Source: Streptomyces hoynatensis
Lineage (GTDB): Bacteria > Actinomycetota > Actinomycetes > Streptomycetales > Streptomycetaceae
Direction of reading: 5' to 3'
DNA length: 64,000 bases
NCBI RefSeq assembly: GCF_003626535.1
Contig: NZ_RBAL01000002.1
Location: 62,001 to 126,000, forward strand
Part shown: positions 38,351 to 47,352 of the stretch, one piece after another
How positions within the stretch are numbered: position 1 is the stretch's first letter
How the letters are laid out: each line of letters starts with the position of its first letter
Position numbers and translations under genes: made by a program
The notes under the pieces: generated by a model
The model's input: only the letters and a program-made list of their open reading frames with translations
What the model was told of the DNA's origin: nothing
Database searches by the model: none

Positions 38351-41300
38351 CTACTCGTGGTCCCCGCTCGCCAGTTCGCCCGCCCCCAGCGCGGCGATGA
38401 CCTGCCCGATCGCCTCGATCTCCCCCTGTGCGCCCGCCTGTTCCGCGATCGCCAGGCTCTCCCGCAGGTGTCCTTCCGCCTCGGTGCGCCTGCCGAGTGC
38501 CAACGCCGCGCTGCCGAGGCCCCGCAGGGCCTGCGCCTCCTCGTTGGCCGCATGGATGTGGCGGGCCAGGTGCAGCGCCTGCCGGTGGAACTCGGCCGCC
38601 TCGGCGGGACGGCCCGCACCGGTGAGGACCGATCCCACGCCGTTCAGGGCGATGGCCTCGTGCCGCTTGTCGCCCGCGCTGCGGAAGGCGAGGACCGCGT
38701 GCCGGTAGTGCAGGAGCGCGGCCTGTCCCTCGCCCAGGGGTACGAGCGACTCGGCCAGGTTCATCCGAATCGTCGCCAGGAACACGGCGGAGCCCACGTC
38801 CCTGGCGATCGGCATGGCCTTCTCGTAGTAGCGGATCGCGCCCTCGTGGTCGCCGGCGGCCTTGGCGAGCTCTCCCAGGTTGTTTACGGCGAAGAGCAAT
38901 CCGCTCATGTACCCGCTCGCGCGGAAGCCGTCGAGGGCGGCCTGGAAGAGCCCGCTTGCCTCCTTCGAGTTCCCGAGTCCCAGGAGGATCGAGGCGAGGA
39001 GATTCCCCGTCCTGGCCTGCTGCAGGCGCCCGGAGTGCCGCATCCGCAGCCGCAGCGCCTCCTGCGCGTGGGCCCGTGCCCGTACGTTGTCGCCGCGGTG
39101 GAAGTGGAGCGCACCGAGCCGGTGCAGGCACTCCGCCTCCGCCTCGGCGTCCCCCGCGGCCCGGGCCGGCCGCAGACCCTCCGCGACGGCCCGTTCCGCC
39201 TCGGCGTAGTCGCCGGCCCGGAGGCGGACGGCCGCCAGGTCGAGCAGCGCCCGGACCAGGGCGGGCCCGTCGCCGGCCCAGCGCCAGTAGTCGACGGCGC
39301 GGCCGAGGTGGGAGGTGGCGGCGACGAGATAGCCCTCCGTGTCGAGGAAGTGGGCGAGGGTGTGGCTGAACAGCGCGGCGGTGCGCGGCGGTCCGTGCAG
39401 CCAGGAGTGGTCGAGGAGGGCGAGCAGGCTCGGGCCCTCGGTCACGAACCAGGTCCTCGGCCCGGTGGCGGCGAGCCAGTGCGCGGCAAGGGGCGGCGGA
39501 GGGCCGTCCACACTGATGCGCAGCCGTTGGGGGTGGAGTTGCCGGTCCGCCTGGTCGGCCGTGTGCAGGCAGAGGGCGACGAGCCGGCCCATCGCCTCCC
39601 GCACGCTCTCCTCTCCTTCCCGCTCGGCCAGGGACCTGGCGTACGAGGCCACCAGGTCGTGCATGGAGAAGCGGTCGGGGCCGGGTTCGGTGAGCAGGTG
39701 GAAGTCGTGCAGCTCCTCGACCGCCCGTGCCGCCTCGTCGAGCGGCAGGTCGGCGAGCGCGGCCGCGGTGTACGGCCCGAAGGTCGAGCCGAGATGCAGG
39801 CCCAGGCGGCGGAAGACCCGCTGCCGCACGGGGCCCAGAGCCTGGTAGCCGTGCCCGAGGATGCCTTCGAACCGTCGGGTGGGGTCGCGGATTTCCTGGA
39901 TGCGCGGGTGGCCGAGCCGGAGCCGGTCGAGCAACTCCCCGGCGCTCCAGGAGGGATGAGCGAGAAGGCGGCTGGCCATGATGTCCACGGCCAGAGGCAG
40001 GAAGTCGCACAGCCGGACGATCTCCGCGGTGTCGGTGTCGCTCGGCGCGCGCTCGGCTCCCACCCGGTCCTTGAACATGGCAACGCAGTCGCCCTCGGGC
40101 AGCGGGGCGAGGGAGACCGGCCGCACTCCGCCGAGCCCGCTGAGCCGGTGCCGGCTGGTGATCAGCAGGAAGCTCGGGCCTGAGCCGAGCAGGAGCGGGC
40201 CCACCTGGTCGGGGCCTGTGGCGTTGTCGAGAATCACCAGTACGCGCCTGTCCCGTGTCACCGTGCGCCACAGGGTGGTCAACCGCTCCGCGTCCCGGGG
40301 GATTTCGCCGGGATGGCCGATCAGCCGCAGCAGCTCGGTGAGGGCTTCGGCCGGGCTCAGGGGGTGCCTGGCGGGACCGTTGGCCCCGAGGTCGAGCAGG
40401 AGCCGGCCGTCGGGGAAGCGGCCTCTGAGCCGGTGGGCCACGTGGATGGCCAGGGCGGTCTTGCCGACCCCCGCCATGCCGTCGATCGTCGCCAGGGCGG
40501 GCGCGCCAGGCGCCGGTTCCCCCGCGGCGGCCCCCGCGGAAAGGAGCCGCTCCACCTCCGCCGCCCGGCCGATCCACGCCACGTCGGGCGGCAGGTTGTC
40601 CGGGGCGCCTGCGAGAACCACCGCCGGGGCCGCCTCCCCTCCGGGCGAGGCGGTCAGACCGTGGGAGGCGAGGAGCTCCGGCGGGGGCACGCGGCGGAAG
40701 ATGCCCTCCTGGGTGCGCAGCAGCTGGGCGTTGGGGTCCTGGCCGAACGTGCGGCTCAGGTGGTACTGCGTGCGCTGGAGGATGCGTTCCGCATCGCTCA
40801 CCCGGCCCTGTGCGTACAGGGCGAGCGCCAAGTGCACGGAGAGCGACTCGTCGCCCGGGCGCCGGGCGGCCAGCGGCCTGAGCCCGGCCGCCGCCTCGGT
40901 GAAGTTGCCGAGCCGCAGCAGGAGTCCCGCCTGGAAGGTCGCGGTCGCGAGCCGTTCCTCGGACAGCTCCTCCCGCACGTACTCCGCCCACGCCCCGGTG
41001 AGCCCGGGCAGCGGATCTCCCCGCCACAGCCCGGATGCGTCCTCCAGCAGGGCGAGCGCGCCGCGCAGGTCGCCGGCCTCGGCCAGCACGCGGGCGCGTT
41101 CGGTCAGGGCCAGGTACTCCCGGGCGTCCACCGCCTCGCGTGCGATGTCGAGGCGGTAGGCGTTGCGGCAGCTGACGAGCTGGTCGGCGTGGCCGACCAG
41201 CTCCCGGAGCCGGTCGCGGATGTGGGAGAGGTAGGTGTGGAGACTCGCGCGCCGCCGGTCGGGCACCTCCTCGTCCCAGATCCGCCGGAGCAGCGTCTCC

Positions 41301-41431
41301 ACGCTCACCTGCCGGCCCGCGTCCCAGGCGAGCACGGCGAGCGCGAGGCGCTCCAGCGGGGTCCCTACGGAGCTGTGGCGTTCGCCGGCGTGCAGTTCCA
41401 CGCCTCCCAGGAGCCGAATGCGCAGTCGCAC
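38351..41431 (-). CDS. AfsR/SARP-family transcriptional regulator (wHTH-BTAD-NB-ARC-TPR)
   Basis: Large pathway regulators of this kind activate secondary-metabolite or morphological genes. The product of about 1026 residues has an OmpR-type winged helix (about 1-95, with LRIRLLGGVELHAG and LHTYLSHIRDRLREL), a bacterial transcriptional activation domain (95-240), an NB-ARC ATPase with P-loop Lys324 (GMAGVGKTAL), Walker B VLVILDNA and LITSRHRLSG, a winged-helix part with RRLGLHLG, and many TPRs in the last 350 residues. GTG 41431 is preferred because GGGTGGGGG lies upstream; starts up to 41473 are open. It diverges from a STAND protein with the same NB-ARC-TPR core. Confidence 0.9.
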   Translation of the reverse strand: MRLRIRLLGGVELHAGERHSSVGTPLERLALAVLAWDAGRQVSVETLLRRIWDEEVPDRRRASLHTYLSHIRDRLRELVGHADQLVSCRNAYRLDIAREAVDAREYLALTERARVLAEAGDLRGALALLEDASGLWRGDPLPGLTGAWAEYVREELSEERLATATFQAGLLLRLGNFTEAAAGLRPLAARRPGDESLSVHLALALYAQGRVSDAERILQRTQYHLSRTFGQDPNAQLLRTQEGIFRRVPPPELLASHGLTASPGGEAAPAVVLAGAPDNLPPDVAWIGRAAEVERLLSAGAAAGEPAPGAPALATIDGMAGVGKTALAIHVAHRLRGRFPDGRLLLDLGANGPARHPLSPAEALTELLRLIGHPGEIPRDAERLTTLWRTVTRDRRVLVILDNATGPDQVGPLLLGSGPSFLLITSRHRLSGLGGVRPVSLAPLPEGDCVAMFKDRVGAERAPSDTDTAEIVRLCDFLPLAVDIMASRLLAHPSWSAGELLDRLRLGHPRIQEIRDPTRRFEGILGHGYQALGPVRQRVFRRLGLHLGSTFGPYTAAALADLPLDEAARAVEELHDFHLLTEPGPDRFSMHDLVASYARSLAEREGEESVREAMGRLVALCLHTADQADRQLHPQRLRISVDGPPPPLAAHWLAATGPRTWFVTEGPSLLALLDHSWLHGPPRTAALFSHTLAHFLDTEGYLVAATSHLGRAVDYWRWAGDGPALVRALLDLAAVRLRAGDYAEAERAVAEGLRPARAAGDAEAEAECLHRLGALHFHRGDNVRARAHAQEALRLRMRHSGRLQQARTGNLLASILLGLGNSKEASGLFQAALDGFRASGYMSGLLFAVNNLGELAKAAGDHEGAIRYYEKAMPIARDVGSAVFLATIRMNLAESLVPLGEGQAALLHYRHAVLAFRSAGDKRHEAIALNGVGSVLTGAGRPAEAAEFHRQALHLARHIHAANEEAQALRGLGSAALALGRRTEAEGHLRESLAIAEQAGAQGEIEAIGQVIAALGAGELASGDHE

Positions 41432-41644
41432 GAGCGCCCCCACCCTCGATGCCTGGAAATGAGCATGACACAAGCGGGTGCCGGGCTGTATGGCGGCAGC
41501 TCAGGACGGCCGAAATCCATCCCGACAGGGAGAGGGGACCGGTGCGCCATTGTGTTGCTTCCCGTCGTTGGGCAGGTATGTGGTGTCCGACTTCGGTGAT
41601 TCCGCGAGGAGCGCCGCCGCGTTCGACTCGTGCTTGGGGGAAGC

Positions 41645-44002
41645 GTGCTGCAGAAGGTGCTGAACGACGCGCTGTTATCGGCCATCGGGCGGGGCGATCA
41701 GGTGCACCTCACCCGGCTGCGTGACCTCGTCGGAACGGCCCTGGAGGAGGATGCCGAGCTGTCGCGGGCCTGGTCGTACGCGCTCGCCGCGCCGGGGCAG
41801 GCGGCCGCCGGACGGCTCGCGGACGCGCTCGCGCGGCTGAGCGAGGGCAACTCCGGCCTGCGCGAGGCGCTGACTCATTGGCTGGCCGAACCTCCCGCCG
41901 CACCGCCACCGCAGGCCAACGTGCTCTCCGGCTCGGCGCAGATCTGGGGCCCCGCCCTCCAGGCCGGGCAGGTACACGGCAACATCCACCTGCACGGCGC
42001 CGCCCCGCCGCCCCGGCCCGTGCCCAGGCAACTGCCTCCGGTGTCCGCGCACTTCGTCGACCGGAAGGAGGATCTGGCCGCACTCGATCACAGCCGCAGG
42101 CTCCACAGTGGCCCCGCGCCGAAGCTCGTCGTGGTCAGCGGTCCTGCGGGGGTGGGAAAGAGCGCGCTCGCGACGCGGTGGATCGGCGGGCTGGCGGACG
42201 AGTTCCCCGACGGACAACTCTATGCGGACCTCGGAGGCTATGCGGCCACCGGCCCGGTGAGGCCGAGGGAGGTGCTCGAAGGCTTCCTCCGGGCGATCGG
42301 CGCCCCCGACATCCCGGCCCAGATGGCCGAGATGGTCGCGCTGTGGCGCTCCCTCACGGCCGCGCTGCGCATCGCCCTGCTGCTGGACAACGCCTTCACC
42401 GCCGCCCAAGTGCGGCCCCTGCTGCCCTCGGCGGCCGGCAGCCTGGTGGTCGTCACCAGCAGGCGGCAGCTGACCGGGCTGGTCGTCGACGGCGCCGACC
42501 TGCACCGCGTCGACGTCCTCGACACCGGTTCCGCGGTGGAACTCCTCGACCGTGCCAGCGGGGGCAGCCGGGTCGGGAACGACCTCGACGCCGCCCGTCA
42601 CCTCGTGGGACTGTGTGCCTTCCTGCCGCTCGCCGTCTGCCTGGCCGCCGCCCAGCTGGCGGCCCGCCCGCGGCAGGCCGTCTCCGCCATCGCCGACACG
42701 CTCTCCAAGGGCGAGGGGCCGGTGGAGTTGCTGCGCGTCGAGGGGGAGGCGGCGATCCGGACGGCGCTGGACGAGTCCTACCGCACGCTGGCTCCGGAAC
42801 TCGCAGGCGTCTACCGGCGTTTGGGCCTCCTGCCGGTGGCCCGCTTCGACGTGCCGCTGGTGGCCGCCACCTGCGGAACCACCCGCGCGTCCGCCCAGGA
42901 GGCGCTGAGCGCACTCGCCGAGATCAACCTCCTCGAAGAACTCGGGGAGGAATACCGCTTCCACGACCTCGTGGGCCAGCACGCCAGGCTGCAAGCCCAG
43001 TCGGAGGAGCCGGCGGAGGCGGCCGGGGAAGCCCTTCGGCGCTTCGTCGACTGGTGTCTGGCCGGGGCGAGTGCCGCCGAGGCGCTGCTGTCCTCCCGGT
43101 ATCAGGACCTGACCCGCGACTACGTCCACGAGCCCGAGGCGCCCCCCGCCTTCGACGGCCCGGCGGCGGCCCTTCGCTGGCTCGCGGGCCACCTGCCCAC
43201 CGTCATGGCCGCGGTACGGCACTGCCGGGACGTCGGCTGGGACGCCGCCTGCTGGCAGCTTGTGGACGCGTTGTGGCCCGCCTTTCTGCGGCTGCGGCCG
43301 GCGGAACTCTGGGTAGAGGCCCACGAGATCGGGCTTGAGGCGGCCAGGCGAGAGGGCAACCGGCGAGCCGTCAGCCGCATGCTCACCTCGGGAGGCAACG
43401 GGCTGCGCAACATCGGCCGGGACGCAGAGGCCGCCCAGTGGTACCTCCAGGCCCTTCGGCAAGCCGAGGAGGACGGCGACTCCAGGCAGCGTGCCCAGGC
43501 CCTGCAGGGCCTGGGCAACGTGCGGCTGGCCACCGGGAATCTGAGCGAGGCCGAGGACTTCTTCCGCCAGGCGCTCGCCCTGCGTGAGGAGGTCGGCTAC
43601 CACCGCGGGGCCGCCCTGTCGCGACTGTGCCTTGGCCAGGTCTCGCTGGAGCGCGGCGACCACCACGCCGCCGCGGACCGCCTCGGCCGGGCCCACGGGG
43701 ACCTTCTCGCGGCGGGCGACGTCTACGACGCCATGCGGTCACTGGCGTTCCTCGGTCTGGCCACCGCCCTCGGCGGCGACCCGGAGGCCGGCCGCAGCCG
43801 CCTCAGGCAGGCCCTGAGTGGCATGGAAGCCGCCGGCTCGCCGCAGTGGCAGGCGAGAATCCTGGAGATGCTCGGCCGCGTCGCCCAACACGCCGGCGCG
43901 ACCACGGAGGCCCGGGACTGGTACGAGCGGTCCGTGGCGCTCTACCGCGACCTGAGGCCGGCCGAGGCCCGGCGCATCGAGGACCGGCTCGGGGCACTGT
44001 GA
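41645..44002 (+). CDS. STAND NTPase with NB-ARC and TPR domains, lacking a DNA-binding domain
   Basis: STAND proteins are ATP-driven switches that oligomerise on sensing a signal. The 785-residue protein has an N-terminal helical domain (about 1-80) and then a Gly/His motif block (NVLSGSAQIWGPALQAG, VHGNIHLHG) seen in many actinobacterial STAND proteins. An NB-ARC follows, with P-loop Lys172 (GPAGVGKSAL), ALLLDNA and VVTSRRQLTG, then a winged-helix segment (YRRLGLLPVARFD) and six or so TPRs. The SARP winged helix and BTAD are absent. GTG 41645 is chosen for GGGGGA just upstream; GTG 41630 is open. The start is 213 bp from that of the SARP, in the opposite direction. Confidence 0.85.
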   Translation: MLQKVLNDALLSAIGRGDQVHLTRLRDLVGTALEEDAELSRAWSYALAAPGQAAAGRLADALARLSEGNSGLREALTHWLAEPPAAPPPQANVLSGSAQIWGPALQAGQVHGNIHLHGAAPPPRPVPRQLPPVSAHFVDRKEDLAALDHSRRLHSGPAPKLVVVSGPAGVGKSALATRWIGGLADEFPDGQLYADLGGYAATGPVRPREVLEGFLRAIGAPDIPAQMAEMVALWRSLTAALRIALLLDNAFTAAQVRPLLPSAAGSLVVVTSRRQLTGLVVDGADLHRVDVLDTGSAVELLDRASGGSRVGNDLDAARHLVGLCAFLPLAVCLAAAQLAARPRQAVSAIADTLSKGEGPVELLRVEGEAAIRTALDESYRTLAPELAGVYRRLGLLPVARFDVPLVAATCGTTRASAQEALSALAEINLLEELGEEYRFHDLVGQHARLQAQSEEPAEAAGEALRRFVDWCLAGASAAEALLSSRYQDLTRDYVHEPEAPPAFDGPAAALRWLAGHLPTVMAAVRHCRDVGWDAACWQLVDALWPAFLRLRPAELWVEAHEIGLEAARREGNRRAVSRMLTSGGNGLRNIGRDAEAAQWYLQALRQAEEDGDSRQRAQALQGLGNVRLATGNLSEAEDFFRQALALREEVGYHRGAALSRLCLGQVSLERGDHHAAADRLGRAHGDLLAAGDVYDAMRSLAFLGLATALGGDPEAGRSRLRQALSGMEAAGSPQWQARILEMLGRVAQHAGATTEARDWYERSVALYRDLRPAEARRIEDRLGAL

Positions 44003-44006
44003 CCCC

Positions 44007-44026
44007 GGCCGGTCCTCGCGCCGGCC
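44007..44026. terminator. Small hairpin between the STAND gene and its convergent neighbour
   Basis: GGCCGG and CCGGCC arms with an 8-nt loop, immediately after the STAND stop codon and touching the stop of the facing gene. Modest stem, no U-tract. Confidence 0.45.
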
Positions 44027-44463
44027 TACTCGCGCGAGGCCGTCTCGCGCGGGGCCGTCTCGCGTGAGGCCGCGAGCCGCACCGCGCCCTCGGCCGAGCG
44101 GACGCGTGCCCCGTCGAGCTCCGCCGGCGAGCGGCCGAGGACCAGCCACCCGTGCAGCAGCGAGGCGAGAGCCGCCCCCGCCGCCCGGTCGGCGTGGGCC
44201 GCCGGGCCCTCCGGCGCCGCCCACAGCCGCGAGCCGTCCCGCGTCCCCACCAGGCAGCCGCCCTCCGCGAGCGTGGAGGCGGCGACCAGGCAGCCGGGGT
44301 AGCGGCGGAACAGGAAGGTCAGCCGCCGCTCGGCGGCCTGTGCCCCGAGTGGCGCGGAGGCCACCAGCACGTCGGCGAATTCCGCCCACCCGGCCTCGGG
44401 CGGGGCATCCGGGTACGCCCGCAGATGCGCGTCCAGGCGTCCCGCGCGCCGAGGGGCGGTCAC
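44026..44463 (-). CDS. Protein of unknown function coupled to the GT-B-like gene
   Basis: A 145-residue soluble protein starting VTAPRRAGRLDAHLRAY, with RRLTFLFRRYPGCLVAASTL, GGCLVGTRDGSRLWAAP and LASLLHGWLVLGRSPAELDG. The Gly-Cys pairs and central strand pattern suggest a small alpha/beta fold, but I recognise no family. The GTG start overlaps the stop of the upstream gene (GTGA), so the two are co-translated. The last 15 residues are three 5-residue repeats of the SRETA type encoded by three 15-bp DNA repeats (44030-44074), which look expandable. Confidence 0.65.
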   Translation of the reverse strand: MTAPRRAGRLDAHLRAYPDAPPEAGWAEFADVLVASAPLGAQAAERRLTFLFRRYPGCLVAASTLAEGGCLVGTRDGSRLWAAPEGPAAHADRAAGAALASLLHGWLVLGRSPAELDGARVRSAEGAVRLAASRETAPRETASRE

Positions 44464-45707
44464 CTCGGGACCTCGGCGCCCGCAGCCATCCAGTGGGACA
44501 GCGGTGGGGGCAGCGGAGCCGGGCCCATCACGGGCTCGTAGGCCGGTTCGCTCAGGCCGAGCAGCCGATACATCAACGTCCGCATCCTTGGGGGGAAGCG
44601 GCCCGGCTCGGAAGAGAGCAGAGCACATACTTCCCGGTACCTGTCCGGGCCGAACCCGGCCGCGGCGTAGTCGAGTTGTTCGGCCAGCGGCATGGCGGGC
44701 GAGAGGATCGGGGCCCGGCGCGCCAGGGCGGCGGCCGGCGAGTCGGGCGCCACCTCGTCCTCCGGATGCGAGGTCAGCAGGATCGGCACGCCCGCGAGGG
44801 TCGCGTACGAGGTCAGCGAACCATGGTCCCCCAAAACCCAATCGGCGGCCACCAGCAGGGAGGGCCAATCCGTCGTGGGCGGGGCCACGGCCACCCCCCG
44901 GCGCAGGTAGCTCGCCAGCCAGCTGCGGACCTGGTACGTGCCGTGCCCGGCCGCGACGTTCGGGTGCACGAGTACCGCGATCACGAACCGGTCGCGCGGC
45001 AACTCGCTCAGCAGGCGCGGCAGCAGGGCGTCGAGGCGGCTGAAGAAGGCCGACCTCCCCCACGTGGAGGAGAGAACCAGCAGGCGCTGTCCCTCCTCGA
45101 TGCCCAGGGCCCGCCGGTAGACCGCACGGTGCGGGAGGCTGGCCAGGAGGCAGTCGTGGCTGGGATCGCCGACGACCGTGGCCCGCGACAGCGCCTCGGG
45201 ACAGGACCACGCCAGGGTGTCCAGGTCCCGCGAGTGCGGCAGCGCGATCGCGGCCGGAACCACTCTCCCCTCGCGCATCAGGTACGAGCGGTTGAGCATC
45301 GCCGCCGCGCGGCGGTGTGTCCCGGACGGGTCCTCCGTCCTGCGGAGCAGTTTGATGTGGCCCGCGCCGTGCGGCATACGGATGATCGGCGCGCGCACCT
45401 CGTGGATTCCCCGTGAGCCGGCCGCCAGTGCGAGGTCGAACTCCATGCCGAGCGCCTGCCGCCAGGGGATCACCGAGATCCCGAGGGCGCGCAGGTAGGG
45501 CACGACGCCGTCGCCGAAGGCGTGCGGCGCGACCGTGAAGACGGCCTGAGCCCTCAGGTCGGACTCGAGCAGTGAGACCGCGTAGCGCAGTTGCTTCGCG
45601 TAGGCGATGGTGTGCGCCACGACCAGCACGCGCTTGCATCCGGAAACCGTGAGCCACTCACCGCTTTGAACCAGCGCAGGCTCCGTGAGCCTGCTCTCCG
45701 TCAACAT
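44460..45707 (-). CDS. GT-B-fold glycosyl/glycerophosphotransferase-like protein (TagB/TagF related)
   Basis: A 415-residue soluble protein. RVLVVAHTIAYAKQLRYAVS begins the first Rossmann-like half and PIIRMPHGAGHIKLL carries its central motif. The second half shows VVGDPSHDCLL, LLVLSSTWGRSAFF, VIAVLVHPNV and GDHGSLTSYATLAGVPILL. The His-Gly-Ala-Gly and Gly-Asp-x-x-Ser-Leu-Thr motifs are those of CDP-glycerol glycerophosphotransferases, which polymerise teichoic acids. Such a large N-terminal domain without membrane helices, paired with a small partner, is seen in Streptomyces with unclear roles. ATG 45707 has GGGGGAT upstream. Confidence 0.7.
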   Translation of the reverse strand: MLTESRLTEPALVQSGEWLTVSGCKRVLVVAHTIAYAKQLRYAVSLLESDLRAQAVFTVAPHAFGDGVVPYLRALGISVIPWRQALGMEFDLALAAGSRGIHEVRAPIIRMPHGAGHIKLLRRTEDPSGTHRRAAAMLNRSYLMREGRVVPAAIALPHSRDLDTLAWSCPEALSRATVVGDPSHDCLLASLPHRAVYRRALGIEEGQRLLVLSSTWGRSAFFSRLDALLPRLLSELPRDRFVIAVLVHPNVAAGHGTYQVRSWLASYLRRGVAVAPPTTDWPSLLVAADWVLGDHGSLTSYATLAGVPILLTSHPEDEVAPDSPAAALARRAPILSPAMPLAEQLDYAAAGFGPDRYREVCALLSSEPGRFPPRMRTLMYRLLGLSEPAYEPVMGPAPLPPPLSHWMAAGAEVPR

Positions 45708-46027
45708 GACATCCCCCAGACAGAGAGGTACTTCCCGTTGTCGGAGACCTGGTTGCCTCGGGCTCTGAAGAGAACGCTTGGGGAAGTCTTGGGCTTCGCT
45801 TGGAGGGAATGGCACCGGGGGCACGCCCGGGCCTCAGGGGCGCGTGCGGGGGGCGCGTGGGGGCGTGCGGGAGGGGGCGGGCGCCGGGGTGGGCGCCAGT
45901 TGGGACGGGCGGGGCGCATCAAGGCGCCGGTCCCTGGCGAGGATGCACACGAGCCCCGCGTGCCCCGGCCGGCTCCACCGGCACACGCGCCACCGTTTCC
46001 GTTCCCCTCACCACCCGAGGTGATGCG
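45708..46027. other. Divergent intergenic region between the GT-B-like and Nudix genes
   Basis: About 320 bp, purine-rich on the plus strand around 45825-45920. It must hold two promoters, but I cannot point to a convincing -35/-10 pair for either gene. No coding frame is credible. Confidence 0.4.
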
Positions 46028-47314
46028 ATGCGCCCCCTGCCCGCCCCGCTGCCGCGGCAGCCCCTGATGTCGAACGCCGACTACGCCGCCTCCAGGCACA
46101 CCGTCTGGATCAGCGCCTCCGCCCTCATCACCGACCCCTTCGGCCGGGTCCTCCTGGTCGAACCCACCTACCGCGACACGCTGTTGCTGCCGGGCGGCGC
46201 CGTGGAGGCGGGGGAGCACCCGGCCGAGGCCTGCCGCCGCGAGGTGGCGGAGGAGACCGGCCTCGCCATCGGCCCCGAGCGCGCCCTGGCGATCGACCAC
46301 GTCGTGCCCGGGGTCGCCGAACTGCCGCCCGACCTGCCGTTTCCCGGGGACATCCACATCGTCTTCGACGGCGGCACCCTGCCGAGCGACGCGGTCGCCG
46401 GCCTCAGGCTGCCCCCCGAGGAACTGGCCGGGGCGCGCTTCCTGCCGCCGGGCGAGGCGGCCGCGGCGATGACCGCGCTCGAGGCCCGCCGGATGCTGGC
46501 CGCGCTGCGCGCCCGGTGGGGTGCGACCGGACCGGTCTACCTCCAGGACGGCCGCCACCTCGGGCCGCCGCCCCCGCTCGACGCGCACGGCGTCCTCGTC
46601 CGGCCGGGCGAGGGGCTGCCCCGCAGGTGGCACCCGGGCGCCCACCCGCCCGCCGGCCCGGGCGCGGCCGGGGCGGACGGCTGGCTGATCGCCCCGGACG
46701 GCCGCGTCCTGCTGCTGGTCGAGGACGGCCGGCCGTTGCCCGCCCTCCCCGGCGGCCGGGTACGGAAGGACGAGGGCGAGGACCCGGCGGGGTGCGTCAC
46801 GCGCCTGGCCGCGCAGCGGGCCGGGGCCGCGGTCGAGGACGCCTGCCCGCTCGGGTTCGAGCAGCCGGACGGCGGCCGGCCCGACGCGGACGCCCCGGGC
46901 GCGGACGCCCCGGGCGCGGACGCCCCGGGCGCGGACGCCCCGGGCGCGGACGCCCCGGGCGCGGGGGCCGTGGGTGTGGGGGCCGCGGCGGCGGGCGGCG
47001 TGGCGGCGGGCGGTGCGGGGCGGGGCCCCTCCGGGGGGATCGGGGAGGGCGAGCGGCGCGGCGCGGCGGGCGTCAGGGTGCACGTGGCGGCCCGCCTCAC
47101 CGGGCTCGGCCCGGCGGCCGCCGTCCCCGGGACCGGCCGCCCGCGCGTCCGGCTGCTCGCCACCCCGGAACAGGCCGCGGCCCTGCTCGGCTCGGGACCG
47201 GCCGCCACCGCCCAGGCCCGGGAGGCCGCCCGCGTCGCGGCAGCCCGCTGGGGCATCGCGCCCGCGCCCCCCACCCCGGTCGCCGAGGTCCCCGCCGGGG
47301 GCATGCGCTGGTAA
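46028..47314 (+). CDS. Double Nudix-domain protein with degenerate second domain
   Basis: Nudix enzymes hydrolyse nucleoside diphosphates linked to another group. In this 428-residue protein the first domain (about 20-165) carries a complete Nudix box, GGAVEAGEHPAEACRREVAEETGL in the consensus spacing, so it is probably active. The second domain (about 205-428) starts with DGWLIAPDGRVLLLVEDGRP. Its box has the opening GGRVRKDEGEDPAGCV but lacks the REUxEE core, so it should not bind metal. It is interrupted by five copies of Ala-Asp-Ala-Pro-Gly and a Gly/Ala-rich stretch. The ATG has GAGGTGA upstream. Confidence 0.82.
   Translation: MRPLPAPLPRQPLMSNADYAASRHTVWISASALITDPFGRVLLVEPTYRDTLLLPGGAVEAGEHPAEACRREVAEETGLAIGPERALAIDHVVPGVAELPPDLPFPGDIHIVFDGGTLPSDAVAGLRLPPEELAGARFLPPGEAAAAMTALEARRMLAALRARWGATGPVYLQDGRHLGPPPPLDAHGVLVRPGEGLPRRWHPGAHPPAGPGAAGADGWLIAPDGRVLLLVEDGRPLPALPGGRVRKDEGEDPAGCVTRLAAQRAGAAVEDACPLGFEQPDGGRPDADAPGADAPGADAPGADAPGADAPGAGAVGVGAAAAGGVAAGGAGRGPSGGIGEGERRGAAGVRVHVAARLTGLGPAAAVPGTGRPRVRLLATPEQAAALLGSGPAATAQAREAARVAAARWGIAPAPPTPVAEVPAGGMRW
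46886..46960 (+). repeat. 15-bp minisatellite inside the Nudix gene (five perfect copies)
   Basis: GCGGACGCCCCGGGC repeats five times without a mismatch and encodes five copies of Ala-Asp-Ala-Pro-Gly. Perfect copies imply recent expansion or ongoing slippage. The unit is a multiple of three, so copy-number changes keep the frame. Confidence 0.9.
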
Positions 47315-47352
47315 CGCCCCCGCCCCCGCCCGCCCCCGGGCGCCGTCGGTCC

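Noticed and set aside
41645..44002. STAND protein as an anti-phage Avs-type defence gene
   Set aside because: No nuclease, TIR or other killing domain at the N-terminus, and no other defence genes nearby; a signalling role is more economical.
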